64,000 nt of DNA, taken from the NCBI RefSeq assembly GCF_900115005.1, contig NZ_FOUY01000001.1, positions 1 through 64,000 of the forward strand, given 5' to 3'. The position numbers and the translations under genes were made by a program. The DNA comes from Pseudonocardia ammonioxydans (GTDB lineage: Bacteria; Actinomycetota; Actinomycetes; Mycobacteriales; Pseudonocardiaceae). This document shows positions 43,508-52,050 of this stretch, piece by piece. Each line of letters opens with the position of its first letter. Position 1 is the stretch's first letter. The notes beneath the pieces were generated by a model. It made no database searches. It worked only from the letters and a program-made list of their open reading frames with translations, and was not told the origin of the DNA.

Positions 43508-44125
43508 TCACCCGGTCGGCCGAGTCACCGACCGCAGATCCGGCGTCGCGTGCGCCATGATCAGGTCCTGGTAGTCGTCGAACAGCCGGCGCAGCAGCTC
43601 CCGGTCCCGCGGGTCGCAGGTCTGCTGGAACCCGACGAACAGCGAGTAGCCGAAGATCGCCAGCCGGCGGGCGACCTCCGGGTCACCGACCACGTCGTGC
43701 ACGACCTGCTCCAGCGCGACCCGCCGCTGGGCGTCGACCCGCGCCTGCGCGCGGCCGACCTCCGGGTCGATCTGCGCCCAGGCGCGAATCGCAGCCTCGG
43801 CCTCGTGCCGCAGCTCCACGGTCAGCCGCTTGACGACGAGCATCCGCTCCACCGAGTCCGCCGTCGCCCGGGCGAGCTCGACGACCCGGTCGGTCTGCTG
43901 GGACTCCCAGTAGTGCAGCAGGCCGCGCACGAAACCGGCCCAGCTGCCGAAGTGGTGGTAGAAGGAACCGCTGGTCACGCCGAGCGAACGGCACAACGGG
44001 CCGATCTTGAGCCCGGCCGCCCCGTCACGCCCGAGGATCGCCATCGCCGAGTCGAAGTACTGCTCGGCGGCGACCTGCCGGCCCGCTCTCCTGGCCACCT
44101 CGCGCCGCCCCCGCTCCTCGTCCAC
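43508..44125 (-). CDS. TetR family transcriptional regulator
   Basis: 205 residues with an N-terminal helix-turn-helix at about 41-60 (IGPLCRSLGVTSGSFYHHFG); the rest is an uncharacterised all-helical ligand domain. The start is GTG at 44125; other starts nearby are possible. It lies upstream of the mce operon on the same strand and divergent from the SCP2-P450-LLM genes. The identical palindromes on both sides strongly suggest that it represses both units and itself. The ligand is unknown; a sterol- or acyl-CoA-type signal would fit the genes. Confidence 0.88.
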   Translation of the reverse strand: MDEERGRREVARRAGRQVAAEQYFDSAMAILGRDGAAGLKIGPLCRSLGVTSGSFYHHFGSWAGFVRGLLHYWESQQTDRVVELARATADSVERMLVVKRLTVELRHEAEAAIRAWAQIDPEVGRAQARVDAQRRVALEQVVHDVVGDPEVARRLAIFGYSLFVGFQQTCDPRDRELLRRLFDDYQDLIMAHATPDLRSVTRPTG

Positions 44126-44205
44126 CGTGCCGTCCCGCGCCGCACCAGGGTGCCACGGCCACCCGCGGGCGACGCCGCCCTCGTCCCGCTCCGGCCCGGT
44201 CCCGG

Positions 44206-44235
44206 TTGACAGTAACGTAATCTACGTTATGTTCA
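44206..44235 (+). promoter_or_regulatory. promoter with operator copy 2 for the SCP2-P450-LLM genes
   Basis: TTGACA (44206-44211), a 16-base spacer and TATGTT (44228-44233) form a good sigma-70-type promoter. The palindrome TAACGTA-ATC-TACGTTA (44213-44229) fills the spacer exactly, so a bound regulator would block polymerase. On the other strand GTGCCA-18-TAGATT could serve tetR. Confidence 0.85.
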
Positions 44236-44275
44236 GGGTCGCTGGCACCGTTCGCACGACGACGTGGAGGTTCCG

Positions 44276-44692
44276 TTGCCCGGTTTCGCCGACGAGGACG
44301 AGCTGTATCGCTACATCGGGGGCATCTTCGAGACCGCCCTGGCCGACCCGGAGCTGGAACCCAAGCTCCGCGGCACCGGGCTCGTGCTGCGCCAGCAGTG
44401 CACCGACCCGGAGGCCGCGCTGGTCATCGACCTCCCCGGCGGCGCGGTGTGGAAGGGCGCCGACGCCGCCGCGCCCGCCCCGGACGCCACGATGACCATG
44501 TCGACCGAGACCGCGAACGCCTACTGGCAGGGCACGGTCAACCTGACGTTCGCCATGGCCAAGGGGAAGGTCAAGGTCGACGGCACCGTCACGAAGCTGC
44601 TGCAGCTCGCGCCGCTGGCCAAGAAGCTCTTCCCGGTCTACGTCGACCGGCTCCGGGCCGACGGACGCGAGGACCTGCTGATCAGCGCCTGA
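44276..44692 (+). CDS. SCP2 sterol-binding-domain protein
   Basis: 138 residues, a single SCP2-fold domain (hydrophobic tunnel for sterols, fatty acids or acyl-CoA). I prefer the TTG at 44276: a GGAGG site lies five bases upstream and the N-terminus (PGFADEDELYRYIGG) then aligns with the paralogue at 51555; a GTG at 44264 is the alternative. The motif TFAMAKGKVKVDGTV is conserved between the two. First gene of a probable operon with the P450 and LLM genes. A carrier role for the P450 substrate is inferred. Confidence 0.85.
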   Translation: MPGFADEDELYRYIGGIFETALADPELEPKLRGTGLVLRQQCTDPEAALVIDLPGGAVWKGADAAAPAPDATMTMSTETANAYWQGTVNLTFAMAKGKVKVDGTVTKLLQLAPLAKKLFPVYVDRLRADGREDLLISA

Positions 44693-44745
44693 GCCGGCCG
44701 GTCCCGGCCCCGCACAGGTTCCCGACGCGACCGCAGGAGGCGGAC

Positions 44746-46020
44746 GTGACCACCACCGAGAAGCGGACCCACGACCCGGTCGACATCTCGTCGCTGGCCT
44801 TCTGGTCCCGGCCACCCGACGTGCGCGAGGAGTCGTTCGCGCTGCTGCGCCGCGAGCGCCCGTTGTCCTGGCACCCGCCCGCGGAGACCGACCTGCTGCC
44901 CGACCCGGACGCCCCCGGGTTCTGGGCGCTGGTCACCCACGCCGACATCACCGCGGTCAGCCGGGACGCCGAGACGTTCGCCTCGGGCCAGCAGTACGGC
45001 GGCGTGATGCTGGAGGACGTCCCGGAGGACATGCTCGAGGGCGCGCACTCGATCCTGGCCATGGACGCGCCGCGGCACCACCGGCTGCGCAAGGTCATCA
45101 GCTCGGTGTTCACCCCGCGCCGGGTGCGCCGGATCGAGGAGCAGATCGCCGAGCAGGCCCGCCTGATCGTCGATGACCTGCTGGCACAGCCCGGCTCCGC
45201 GGACTTCGTGAGCGCGGTGTCGGCCCGGCTGCCGATGTGGACGATCTCGGAGATGATCGGCATCCCGGAGGCCCGGCGGCAGGAGGTCGCCGACGCCGCC
45301 AACGCCATGGTCGCCTGGAACGACCCGGACTACATCGGTGACGGCGACCCGATGGCGGTGCTGCTCGGCAGCCTGATGACGCTGCACACGACGTCGTTCG
45401 AGCTGTCCACGGCCCGGCGGGAGGAGCCGGCCGACGACCTGATGACCGCGCTGGTGCAGGCGGAGGTCGACGGGGACGCGCTCACCGACGAGGAGATCGC
45501 GGCGTTCTTCGTGCTGCTGTGCGTGGCGGGCAACGACACCACCCGCCAGACCTCCAGCCACGCGATCCTGGCGCTCGACCGCGACCCCGGGCAGCGCAGG
45601 CTGCTGGCCGCGGAGTTCCAGGAGCGGATCGACCCCGCCGTCGAGGAGTTCGTGCGCTGGGCCAGCCCGGTGCTGACGTTCCGGCGCACCGCGACCCGGG
45701 ACACCGAGATCCGCGGGCAGCGGATCGCCGCGGGCGAGCGGGTCGTGATGTTCTACCACTCGGGCAACCGCGACGAGTCGGTCTTCACCGACCCGCACGT
45801 CTTCGACATCACCCGCACGCCGAACCCGCACGTCGGGTTCGGTGGCGGCGGCCCGCACTTCTGCCTGGGCAGCCACCTGGCCAGGGCGCAGCTGCGCTCG
45901 CTGTTCGGTGAGCTGCTGACCCGGGTGCCGGACCTGTCGGTCGGGGAACCCGAGTGGCTCGCGGGGAACTTCATCAACGGCATCAAGCGGCTGCCGGTCA
46001 CCTTCGGCGGCGGGTCGTGA
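44746..46020 (+). CDS. cytochrome P450 (possibly steroid/cholesterol-side-chain type)
   Basis: Soluble bacterial P450 (424 residues). The I-helix oxygen motif AGNDTTR is at 261-267, the ExxR at Glu301-Arg304, and the heme loop FGGGGPHFCLG has Cys373. The start is GTG at 44746 behind an AGGAGG site. The C-terminal NFINGIKRLPVTF and overall pattern resemble actinobacterial CYP125/CYP142-type sterol oxidases, but I cannot assign a family from sequence alone. It overlaps the LLM gene by four bases; no ferredoxin gene is adjacent. Confidence 0.88.
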   Translation: MTTTEKRTHDPVDISSLAFWSRPPDVREESFALLRRERPLSWHPPAETDLLPDPDAPGFWALVTHADITAVSRDAETFASGQQYGGVMLEDVPEDMLEGAHSILAMDAPRHHRLRKVISSVFTPRRVRRIEEQIAEQARLIVDDLLAQPGSADFVSAVSARLPMWTISEMIGIPEARRQEVADAANAMVAWNDPDYIGDGDPMAVLLGSLMTLHTTSFELSTARREEPADDLMTALVQAEVDGDALTDEEIAAFFVLLCVAGNDTTRQTSSHAILALDRDPGQRRLLAAEFQERIDPAVEEFVRWASPVLTFRRTATRDTEIRGQRIAAGERVVMFYHSGNRDESVFTDPHVFDITRTPNPHVGFGGGGPHFCLGSHLARAQLRSLFGELLTRVPDLSVGEPEWLAGNFINGIKRLPVTFGGGS

Positions 46021-47033
46021 AGCTCGGTCTGGCGCTGGGCTACTGGGGCTCCGGGCCACCGCGCGGGATCGCGGAGAAGATCGCGGCCGCGGAGGACCTC
46101 GGCTTCGACTCGATGTGGACCGCCGAGGCCTACGGCTCGGACGCGTTCACCCCGCTGTCCTGGCTCGGCGCGCGCACCTCCCGGATGCGGCTGGGCACCT
46201 CGGTGGTCCAGATGTCCGCCCGCACCCCGACCGCGACGGCGATGGCCGCGATGACCCTCGACCACCTCTCCGGCGGCCGGATGGTGCTGGGCATCGGCGC
46301 CTCCGGGCCCCAGGTCGTCGAGGGCTGGTACGGGCAGCCGTACCCGAGGCCGCTGGCCCGGACCCGCGAGTACGTGCGGATCCTGCGCGACACGATCGCC
46401 CGGGAGAAGGTCACCTCCCCCGGCCCGGCCTACCCGATCCCGCATCCGGGCGGCACCGGGCTCGGCAAGCCGCTGCGCTCGACACTGCACCCGTATCGCA
46501 CGGACCTGCCGATCCTGCTCGCCGCGGAGGGCCCGAGGAACGTGGCGCTGGCCGCCGAGATCGCCGACGGCTGGCAGCCGCTGTTCTACGCGCCCCGCAA
46601 CGACGCGCAGCACCGGTCGTCGCTGGCGGCCGGGTTCGAGGAGCGGGGCGGACGCCCGGACGGGTTCGACGTCGTCTGCATGGTCCAGGTGGTGTTCGAC
46701 GACGACGTGGAGGCCGCCGCCGACCGCGTCCGGCCGTTCCTCGCCCTCTACATCGGCGGGATGGGTGCCCGGGGCGCGAACTTCCACTACGAGGCCTTCG
46801 CCCGCATGGGCTACGAGGACGAGTGCGCCCGGATCCAGGAGCTGTACCTGGGCGGGGACAAGGCGGCCGCGATGCGGGCGGTCCCGACCTCGATGGTCGA
46901 ACAGGTCGCGCTGGTCGGCCCGCGGGCGAAGATCGCCGAGGAGCTCCCGGTGTTCCGGGACTCGCTGATCGGCACGATGGTCGTCGACGGGAGCCCGGAC
47001 GAGCTGCGGACCCTGCGCGACCTGGTCGGCTGA
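46017..47033 (+). CDS. LLM-class (F420-dependent type) oxidoreductase
   Basis: Luciferase-like TIM-barrel oxidoreductase (338 residues). It begins VKLGLALGYWGSGPPRG and contains GTSVVQMSARTPTATAMAAMTLDHLSGGR (part of the typical block) and the IGASGPQVVEGWYG loop. The GTG start overlaps the P450 stop (GTGA), implying coupled synthesis. F420 use is inferred from the family's predominance in actinobacteria. It probably acts on the same substrate class as the P450. Confidence 0.85.
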   Translation: MKLGLALGYWGSGPPRGIAEKIAAAEDLGFDSMWTAEAYGSDAFTPLSWLGARTSRMRLGTSVVQMSARTPTATAMAAMTLDHLSGGRMVLGIGASGPQVVEGWYGQPYPRPLARTREYVRILRDTIAREKVTSPGPAYPIPHPGGTGLGKPLRSTLHPYRTDLPILLAAEGPRNVALAAEIADGWQPLFYAPRNDAQHRSSLAAGFEERGGRPDGFDVVCMVQVVFDDDVEAAADRVRPFLALYIGGMGARGANFHYEAFARMGYEDECARIQELYLGGDKAAAMRAVPTSMVEQVALVGPRAKIAEELPVFRDSLIGTMVVDGSPDELRTLRDLVG

Positions 47034-47034
47034 C

Positions 47035-47075
47035 GCCGGTGGGGTGGCGGCCACCGCGGCCACCACCCCACCGGC
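47035..47075. terminator. bidirectional terminator
   Basis: Perfect 13-bp arms GCCGGTGGGGTGG (47035-47047) and complement (47063-47075) between convergent genes, two bases after the LLM stop. Confidence 0.8.
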
Positions 47076-47080
47076 CCTGC

Positions 47081-48097
47081 TCAGGAGGCCGCGGCCGCCG
47101 CCAGTACCCGCTGGTCCTCGGCGTGGAAGCGGTCCTCGAGCCGCTCCGGCTCGGCGTCGGAGTCGATGGTGCGCAGGTCGGCACCGCGGGCCGACTCGAT
47201 CGCCCCCAGCCGTCGTCCGACCTTGTCCATCGCGTACTCGGCCAGCTCGTTCAGGTCGATGCCGAACGGCGCCTGCCCGTCGGGCCAGCGGTCGACGGTG
47301 CCGGTGACGACACCCATCGCCGGCACCATCAGCTCCTGCATCCGGCCGTCGACGACGTCCCACAGGGTGTCGTCGGCGGCCACGTGCCGGCGGCAGGTGA
47401 AGGTGCCCCAGGCCATGTGCCTGCGCTCGTCGTCACCGATGTGCTTGATCACCTTCTGCATGCCGGGGAGGATCCCGCGCTCGGCGCAGATCTTGTGCCA
47501 GGCGAAGTAGCCGGTGAGCGCGAGGGTGCCCTCGACGACGTGGTTGTAGGTCACCGACGCCCGGACCTGGTTGGCCGGTCCCGGGTCGTCGCCGAGCGCG
47601 TAGAGGCTCTCCGGCAGCGCCCGGGTGAAGATCTCCTGGTAGTGCTCGTTGTGCTCGATGAACTCGTGCAGGTCCCCGGTCATCCCGACGGCGTCGAACC
47701 AGAGCCGGAAGGCCTGGGTGTGCTTGGCCTCCTCGTAGAGGAACTGGGTCAGGTACATCTCGTCGGCCAGCCGGCCCTCGGCGGCCATCGCCGCCACGAA
47801 CGGCTGCAGGTCCTGGGTCACCGACTCCTCACCGGCCATGAACTGCGCGGCCAGCGCGCAGGTCTGCCAACGCTCGTCGTCGGTCATCGCGGCGAAGTCC
47901 GCCGCGTCCTGCGAGAAGTCGATCGACGCCGGGTCCCAGTGCTTCGCGTTGCCCTTGGTGAACAACCGCATCGGGAACGAGTCGGCTCGCAGCCGGCCGG
48001 CGGACAGGCTGGCGAACCCGTCCCGCTTGCCGTGCTCGATGGTCCGTGCGGCCGTGGTGGTGCTCGGGGCTGGGGTGCTCGGGACTGAGGTGCTCAA
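47081..48097 (-). CDS. R2-like ligand-binding oxidase (R2lox)
   Basis: Ferritin-like Mn/Fe oxidase (338 residues) related to ribonucleotide-reductase R2 and to M. tuberculosis Rv0233. Metal ligands can be placed at Glu90, Glu123, His126, Glu189, Glu224 and His227. The residues of the Val-Tyr ether cross-link, Val93 and Tyr184, are also present. All of these match the Rv0233 numbering with a constant offset of 22. The start is TTG at 48097 behind GGGAG. No R1 gene is adjacent, so it is not a reductase component. The family binds a long-chain fatty-acid-like ligand; the substrate is unknown. Confidence 0.9.
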   Translation of the reverse strand: MSTSVPSTPAPSTTTAARTIEHGKRDGFASLSAGRLRADSFPMRLFTKGNAKHWDPASIDFSQDAADFAAMTDDERWQTCALAAQFMAGEESVTQDLQPFVAAMAAEGRLADEMYLTQFLYEEAKHTQAFRLWFDAVGMTGDLHEFIEHNEHYQEIFTRALPESLYALGDDPGPANQVRASVTYNHVVEGTLALTGYFAWHKICAERGILPGMQKVIKHIGDDERRHMAWGTFTCRRHVAADDTLWDVVDGRMQELMVPAMGVVTGTVDRWPDGQAPFGIDLNELAEYAMDKVGRRLGAIESARGADLRTIDSDAEPERLEDRFHAEDQRVLAAAAAS

Positions 48098-48137
48098 CGT
48101 GTGGCTCCCTTGCCGTCGTCGTGCCGGTGGTGGGGTA

Positions 48138-49247
48138 CTACCGGTAGCGGATCAGACCCCTGATGTTGCGCCCGGCACGCATGTCCTCGTACCCCTCGTT
48201 CACCTGATCGAGCGAGTACTCCTTGGTGATCAGCTCGCGGAGCTTGAGCTGACCGAGGTTGTGCATCTCGAGCAGCCGGGGAATGTCGTGCTGGGCGGCG
48301 GAGCTGCCGAACAGCGCGCCGCGGATCTGCTTCTCGTAGAGGGTGAGGTCGAGCAGCGACAGCGCCGCCGTGTCCTCCTCCGCGTTCGCCAGCGCGGTCA
48401 CCACGACCCGGCCGCGCTTCCCGACCAGCTGCAGCAGCGACTGCATGTCGGCACCGCGGGCCACCCCGGTGCAGAGGATCGCCGCGTCGCCCATCTGCCC
48501 GCGGGTCACCCCGCTGACGATCTCCCAGGCCTCGTCGACGCTCGCGGCGACGTGCGTGGCGCCCAGCTCGGTGGCGCGCTCGCGCTTGTACTCGACCGGG
48601 TCGACGGCCACGACGTACCGGCAGCCCGCGGCCCGGGCGCCCTGCACGGCGTTGGCACCGATCCCCCCGACACCGACCACCACCGCGGTGTCACCGGTGC
48701 GCAGCTCGGCACTGCGCACCGCGGACCCGAAGCCGGTGGTGACCCCGCAGCCGACCAGGGCCGCCAGGTCCAGCGGGAAGCCCTCGTCGATCTTCACGAC
48801 GGACTTCACCGGGACGACCGTGTGCTCGGCGAACGTGCCGAGCAGGCACATCTGCCCGATCTCCTCACCGCGCGCGCGGAACCGGTAGGTCCCGTCCAGC
48901 TGCGGCCCGAGGGTGGCCGCGTAACCGTCGTTGCACAGGTTCGGGACACCCTGGGCGCAGTACTGGCACCGCCCGCAGGCCGGGAGGAACGTCATCACCA
49001 CCGGGTCGCCGACCTCCAGGTCGGTCACCCCCGGGCCGACCTCGATCACCCGGCCGGCGCCCTCGTGCCCGCCGACCATCGGCAGCACGGCGGGTAGATC
49101 ACCGGTCACCAGGTGCTCGTCGGAGTGGCACAGCCCGGAGGCCGTCAGCTCGACCATCACCTCCCCGGCGTGGGGGGAGTCGAGCTCGACCTCCTCGATC
49201 TCCCACTTGCCGCCGGGTTCCCACAGCACCGCTGCCGTCGTCCGCAT
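48138..49247 (-). CDS. NDMA-dependent-type zinc alcohol dehydrogenase
   Basis: Medium-chain zinc dehydrogenase (369 residues). Catalytic-site residues Cys40, His61 and Glu62 (GGHEGAG) and structural-zinc cysteines 91, 94, 97 and 105 are present, as is a nucleotide-binding GVGGIGANAV. The sequence style matches the NDMA-dependent, mycofactocin-associated group, whose NAD is bound tightly and recycled by an external acceptor; no mycofactocin genes lie in the window. It is on the same strand as R2lox, 40 bases upstream of it, and could oxidise an alcohol made by the neighbouring oxidases (inference). Confidence 0.85.
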   Translation of the reverse strand: MRTTAAVLWEPGGKWEIEEVELDSPHAGEVMVELTASGLCHSDEHLVTGDLPAVLPMVGGHEGAGRVIEVGPGVTDLEVGDPVVMTFLPACGRCQYCAQGVPNLCNDGYAATLGPQLDGTYRFRARGEEIGQMCLLGTFAEHTVVPVKSVVKIDEGFPLDLAALVGCGVTTGFGSAVRSAELRTGDTAVVVGVGGIGANAVQGARAAGCRYVVAVDPVEYKRERATELGATHVAASVDEAWEIVSGVTRGQMGDAAILCTGVARGADMQSLLQLVGKRGRVVVTALANAEEDTAALSLLDLTLYEKQIRGALFGSSAAQHDIPRLLEMHNLGQLKLRELITKEYSLDQVNEGYEDMRAGRNIRGLIRYR

Positions 49248-49325
49248 GGGGCAGGATCATGGCCGCTCGGCCGGAGCACACACACCCGCCGCCCGCGCCA
49301 GCGGTGGCCCCCGGGTGCCACGGGG

Positions 49326-50705
49326 TCAGCCCGGCGGCAGGGGCAGCGTGAGCCGCGCGACCAGGCCACCGCCCTCGCGGGCCAGCAGGCGCAGCTCGCC
49401 GTCCATGGCGGACACCAGCGCCTCGGCGATCCACAGGCCCAGCCCGGCGGTGCCGCGCCGCTCCCCCAGCGCTACGCCCTTGGCCGTCACCACGCCCTCC
49501 TGACCGGCCGGGAGCCCCGGACCACGGTCCCGGACCTCGGCGACCAGGACCGCGCCGTCGTACGAGACGACCAGCTCCACCGGCTCGTCACCGCTGTGCC
49601 GGGCGGCGTTCTCGGCGAGGTTGGTGAGCAGCCTGCGCAGCCGTTGCGGGTCGCCGTGCACCGCCCCGTCGGCCGGCTCGACGACCGGGCGCCGCCGCTC
49701 GGCCGGGATGCCCGCCGCGTCGAGGACCCCCGCCGCGAGATCGGCCAGCGGCACCCGGCGGGGGCGGTTGCGGCCGAGCGGGCTGCCGTCGTCGACGGCC
49801 AGGTCCGCCAGGCCATCGAGCATGTCCTGCAGGTGCGCGGCGTGGTCGGCGAGCAGCCGCGACGCGGTCCGGGCCGCGTCCCCGGTCAGCCGCTCCTGGA
49901 CCAGGTCCGACGACAGCGCGGTCAGCGACGCGACCGGCGTCCGGAACTCGTGCAGCACCACCCGCGCCCCGTCCAGGCGGGCCCGGCTCTGCGACACGAT
50001 GCGGTCGCGCAGGGCCCGTTCGGACAGGTAGCGCTCGTGCTCGCCCTCCGCGCGGGCCCGGGTGGTCGCGATGTCGACCAGCTGGCGTTCCAGCAGCCGC
50101 ACCAGCACCCCGACCAGTACCGCCGTCCCGAACAGGAACCCGGTCCACCACACCCCGGTCAGCACCCGGTCGGCCGCCGGCACGGCCGGGTCGGTGCCGA
50201 GCAGTCCCGCCACCGTGAAGCCGGCGCCGAACACGACCGCCGCGACCCGGCCGACCCCGGACCCGCCACGCAGCGCGATCGCGATCACGACCAGCGGCAG
50301 GGCCGCCACCATCGGGCTCTCCACCCCGCCGGTGAACCCGCACGCCACGACGGCGAGGGCCCCGTCGACCCCGGTCACCACGGCCGGTCGCACCGGCAGG
50401 CGGCCCCGCCACGTCGCGGCGGCCGCGAGCACCAGTGCGTAGACCGCCGCGGCGGCGATCAGGACCGCCACGGCCGGGACCCCGACCCGGGCGCTGTCCG
50501 GGCGGACCGCGAGCAGGACCACCGCGGCGGCCACCACGCACAGCCGCAGGACGACCGCGGTGCGCTCCTCGGCGGTGCGTTCCGGCAGCTCACCCCCACC
50601 GTGCTCGGTGGTCCCGGGATCCGGGGTGCTGGGGTCGCCGGGATTCGGGTCGCTGGGGTCCGGGCCGCCCGGGGACGGGCCGGTGCCGGCGCTGCGGGTG
50701 GTCAT
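49326..50705 (-). CDS. sensor histidine kinase
   Basis: 459 residues. A Pro/Gly-rich cytoplasmic N-terminus (~45 residues) is followed by five to six hydrophobic helices (about 50-68, 74-97, 107-123, 130-147, 152-170, 183-205) with no large outside domain. A coiled linker leads to the phospho-acceptor block LHEFRTP (His252). ATP-binding boxes follow: NLAENAARHSG, DRGPGLP and GTAGLGLWI. It is divergent from the response regulator at 50780, with 74 bases between the starts, and probably forms a two-component pair with it. Confidence 0.88.
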   Translation of the reverse strand: MTTRSAGTGPSPGGPDPSDPNPGDPSTPDPGTTEHGGGELPERTAEERTAVVLRLCVVAAAVVLLAVRPDSARVGVPAVAVLIAAAAVYALVLAAAATWRGRLPVRPAVVTGVDGALAVVACGFTGGVESPMVAALPLVVIAIALRGGSGVGRVAAVVFGAGFTVAGLLGTDPAVPAADRVLTGVWWTGFLFGTAVLVGVLVRLLERQLVDIATTRARAEGEHERYLSERALRDRIVSQSRARLDGARVVLHEFRTPVASLTALSSDLVQERLTGDAARTASRLLADHAAHLQDMLDGLADLAVDDGSPLGRNRPRRVPLADLAAGVLDAAGIPAERRRPVVEPADGAVHGDPQRLRRLLTNLAENAARHSGDEPVELVVSYDGAVLVAEVRDRGPGLPAGQEGVVTAKGVALGERRGTAGLGLWIAEALVSAMDGELRLLAREGGGLVARLTLPLPPG

Positions 50706-50779
50706 CGTTCTCCGGGGTCGGGGACGCGGCGGCGGAGGCGTGCGGAACCCGCCGGGGCGCCCACACTAGGCTCGCCGCC

Positions 50780-51427
50780 GTGCCAGCCGAGCCGCACGTC
50801 GTCGTCATCGTGGACGACCACACGCTCTTCTCCCAGGGGCTCGCGCTCCTGCTCGAGTCCCGGGCAGGCGACACGTTCCGGGTCGCCGGGTCGACGACCG
50901 CGGGCGAGGAGGCCGTAGCGCTCGTCGGGAAGCACCGGGCCGGGATCGCGATCGTGGACCTCGCACTGCCGCCCCTGGGCGGGGTGGAGACGATCCGGCG
51001 GATCAAGGCGGCCTACCCCGCGACCCGGGTGCTGGCGCTGTCCGGGACCGAGGACCTCGACCTGGCCGCCGCCGCGATGCGGGCCGGTGCCGACGGGTAC
51101 CTCGCCAAGTCCGCCGACCCCGAGGTGCTCGTCGCACCGCTGCTCTCGGTCGCGGCCGGGGTGCGGGTGCTGCGCGGCGAGCTGCTCGACGCGCTGCTCG
51201 CCGCGTCCGACCGCACCGCGGACGGCCTGCTCGACCGGCTGAACGAGCGCGACGTCGAGCTGTGGACGCTGCTGGCCCGGGGGCTGGAGACCGCCGACAT
51301 CGCCCGGCCGATGCTGGTCAGCGAGCGGACCGCCAAGCGCATGATCGCCTCGCTGCTGCACAAGCTGGGTGCGGCCAACCGGATCGAGGCGGCCGCGCTG
51401 GCCGGCCGCTGCGGCCTGCTGGACTGA
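50780..51427 (+). CDS. LuxR/NarL-type response regulator
   Basis: 215 residues from GTG at 50780. Receiver domain: acidic pair Asp12-Asp13, phospho-acceptor Asp60 (IVDLALPP), Ser88 and Lys110 (YLAKSAD). The C-terminal helix-turn-helix (LNERDVELWTLLARG to LLHKLGAANRIEAA) is recognisable, but the usual S-x-x-TVKxH recognition segment reads SERTAKRM, an atypical form. It is encoded divergently from the histidine kinase and probably acts with it; targets are unknown. Confidence 0.85.
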   Translation: MPAEPHVVVIVDDHTLFSQGLALLLESRAGDTFRVAGSTTAGEEAVALVGKHRAGIAIVDLALPPLGGVETIRRIKAAYPATRVLALSGTEDLDLAAAAMRAGADGYLAKSADPEVLVAPLLSVAAGVRVLRGELLDALLAASDRTADGLLDRLNERDVELWTLLARGLETADIARPMLVSERTAKRMIASLLHKLGAANRIEAAALAGRCGLLD

Positions 51428-51554
51428 CCCGGCTGTCCCCTGCGGGCCATCACTGGCCCGGCGTCGGGGGTGCGGTCCGGGGACGAAGATCGGCAGACTC
51501 GCGCCGACCAGCGGGGGCGCCGTCGCCCGCCGCACATCTCGCGAGGAGGCGCTG

Positions 51555-51965
51555 ATGGCCGTGTTCGCCGACGAGGCCGAGGTCTACGAGTACCTGGGCG
51601 GGGTCTTCCGGATCGGGCTGGAGGACCCGGACCTGGTCGCCAAGCTGCAGCCGTCCGGCGTCGTCCTGCGGATCACCTACACCGACCCGGACGCGGTGAT
51701 CACCGTGGACATGCCGAACTCCGAGCTGCACACCGGGGCCGGCAACGGCCCGGACCCGAACATCGAGCTGTTCATGAGCGCCGACACCGGCAACCGGTTC
51801 TGGCTGGGTAAGGTCATCCTGCCGGTCGCGATGGCCAAGGGCGACGTCCGCGCGAAGGGGCCGGTCTCGAAGCTGCTCAAGCTGCTGCCGATGGCCAAGC
51901 AGCTGTTCGGGCCGTACCAGGACAAGCTCACGGCCGAGGGCCGCGAGGACCTGCTCAAGGCCTGA
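51555..51965 (+). CDS. SCP2 sterol-binding-domain protein (second copy)
   Basis: 136 residues and a paralogue of the protein at 44276: MAVFADEAEVYEYLGG aligns with its N-terminus, and PVAMAKGDVRAKGPV with its central motif. The ATG at 51555 follows a GAGGAGG site. A stand-alone gene after the response regulator. A lipid-carrier role is inferred from the fold. Confidence 0.85.
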   Translation: MAVFADEAEVYEYLGGVFRIGLEDPDLVAKLQPSGVVLRITYTDPDAVITVDMPNSELHTGAGNGPDPNIELFMSADTGNRFWLGKVILPVAMAKGDVRAKGPVSKLLKLLPMAKQLFGPYQDKLTAEGREDLLKA

Positions 51966-52050
51966 GCAACCGGACCTGTGCCGGGTCACCCGATCGGTTG
52001 CTCATCGGCCGCCGACCGGGCCTGCACCGACGCCGCCTCCGATACTTCGT

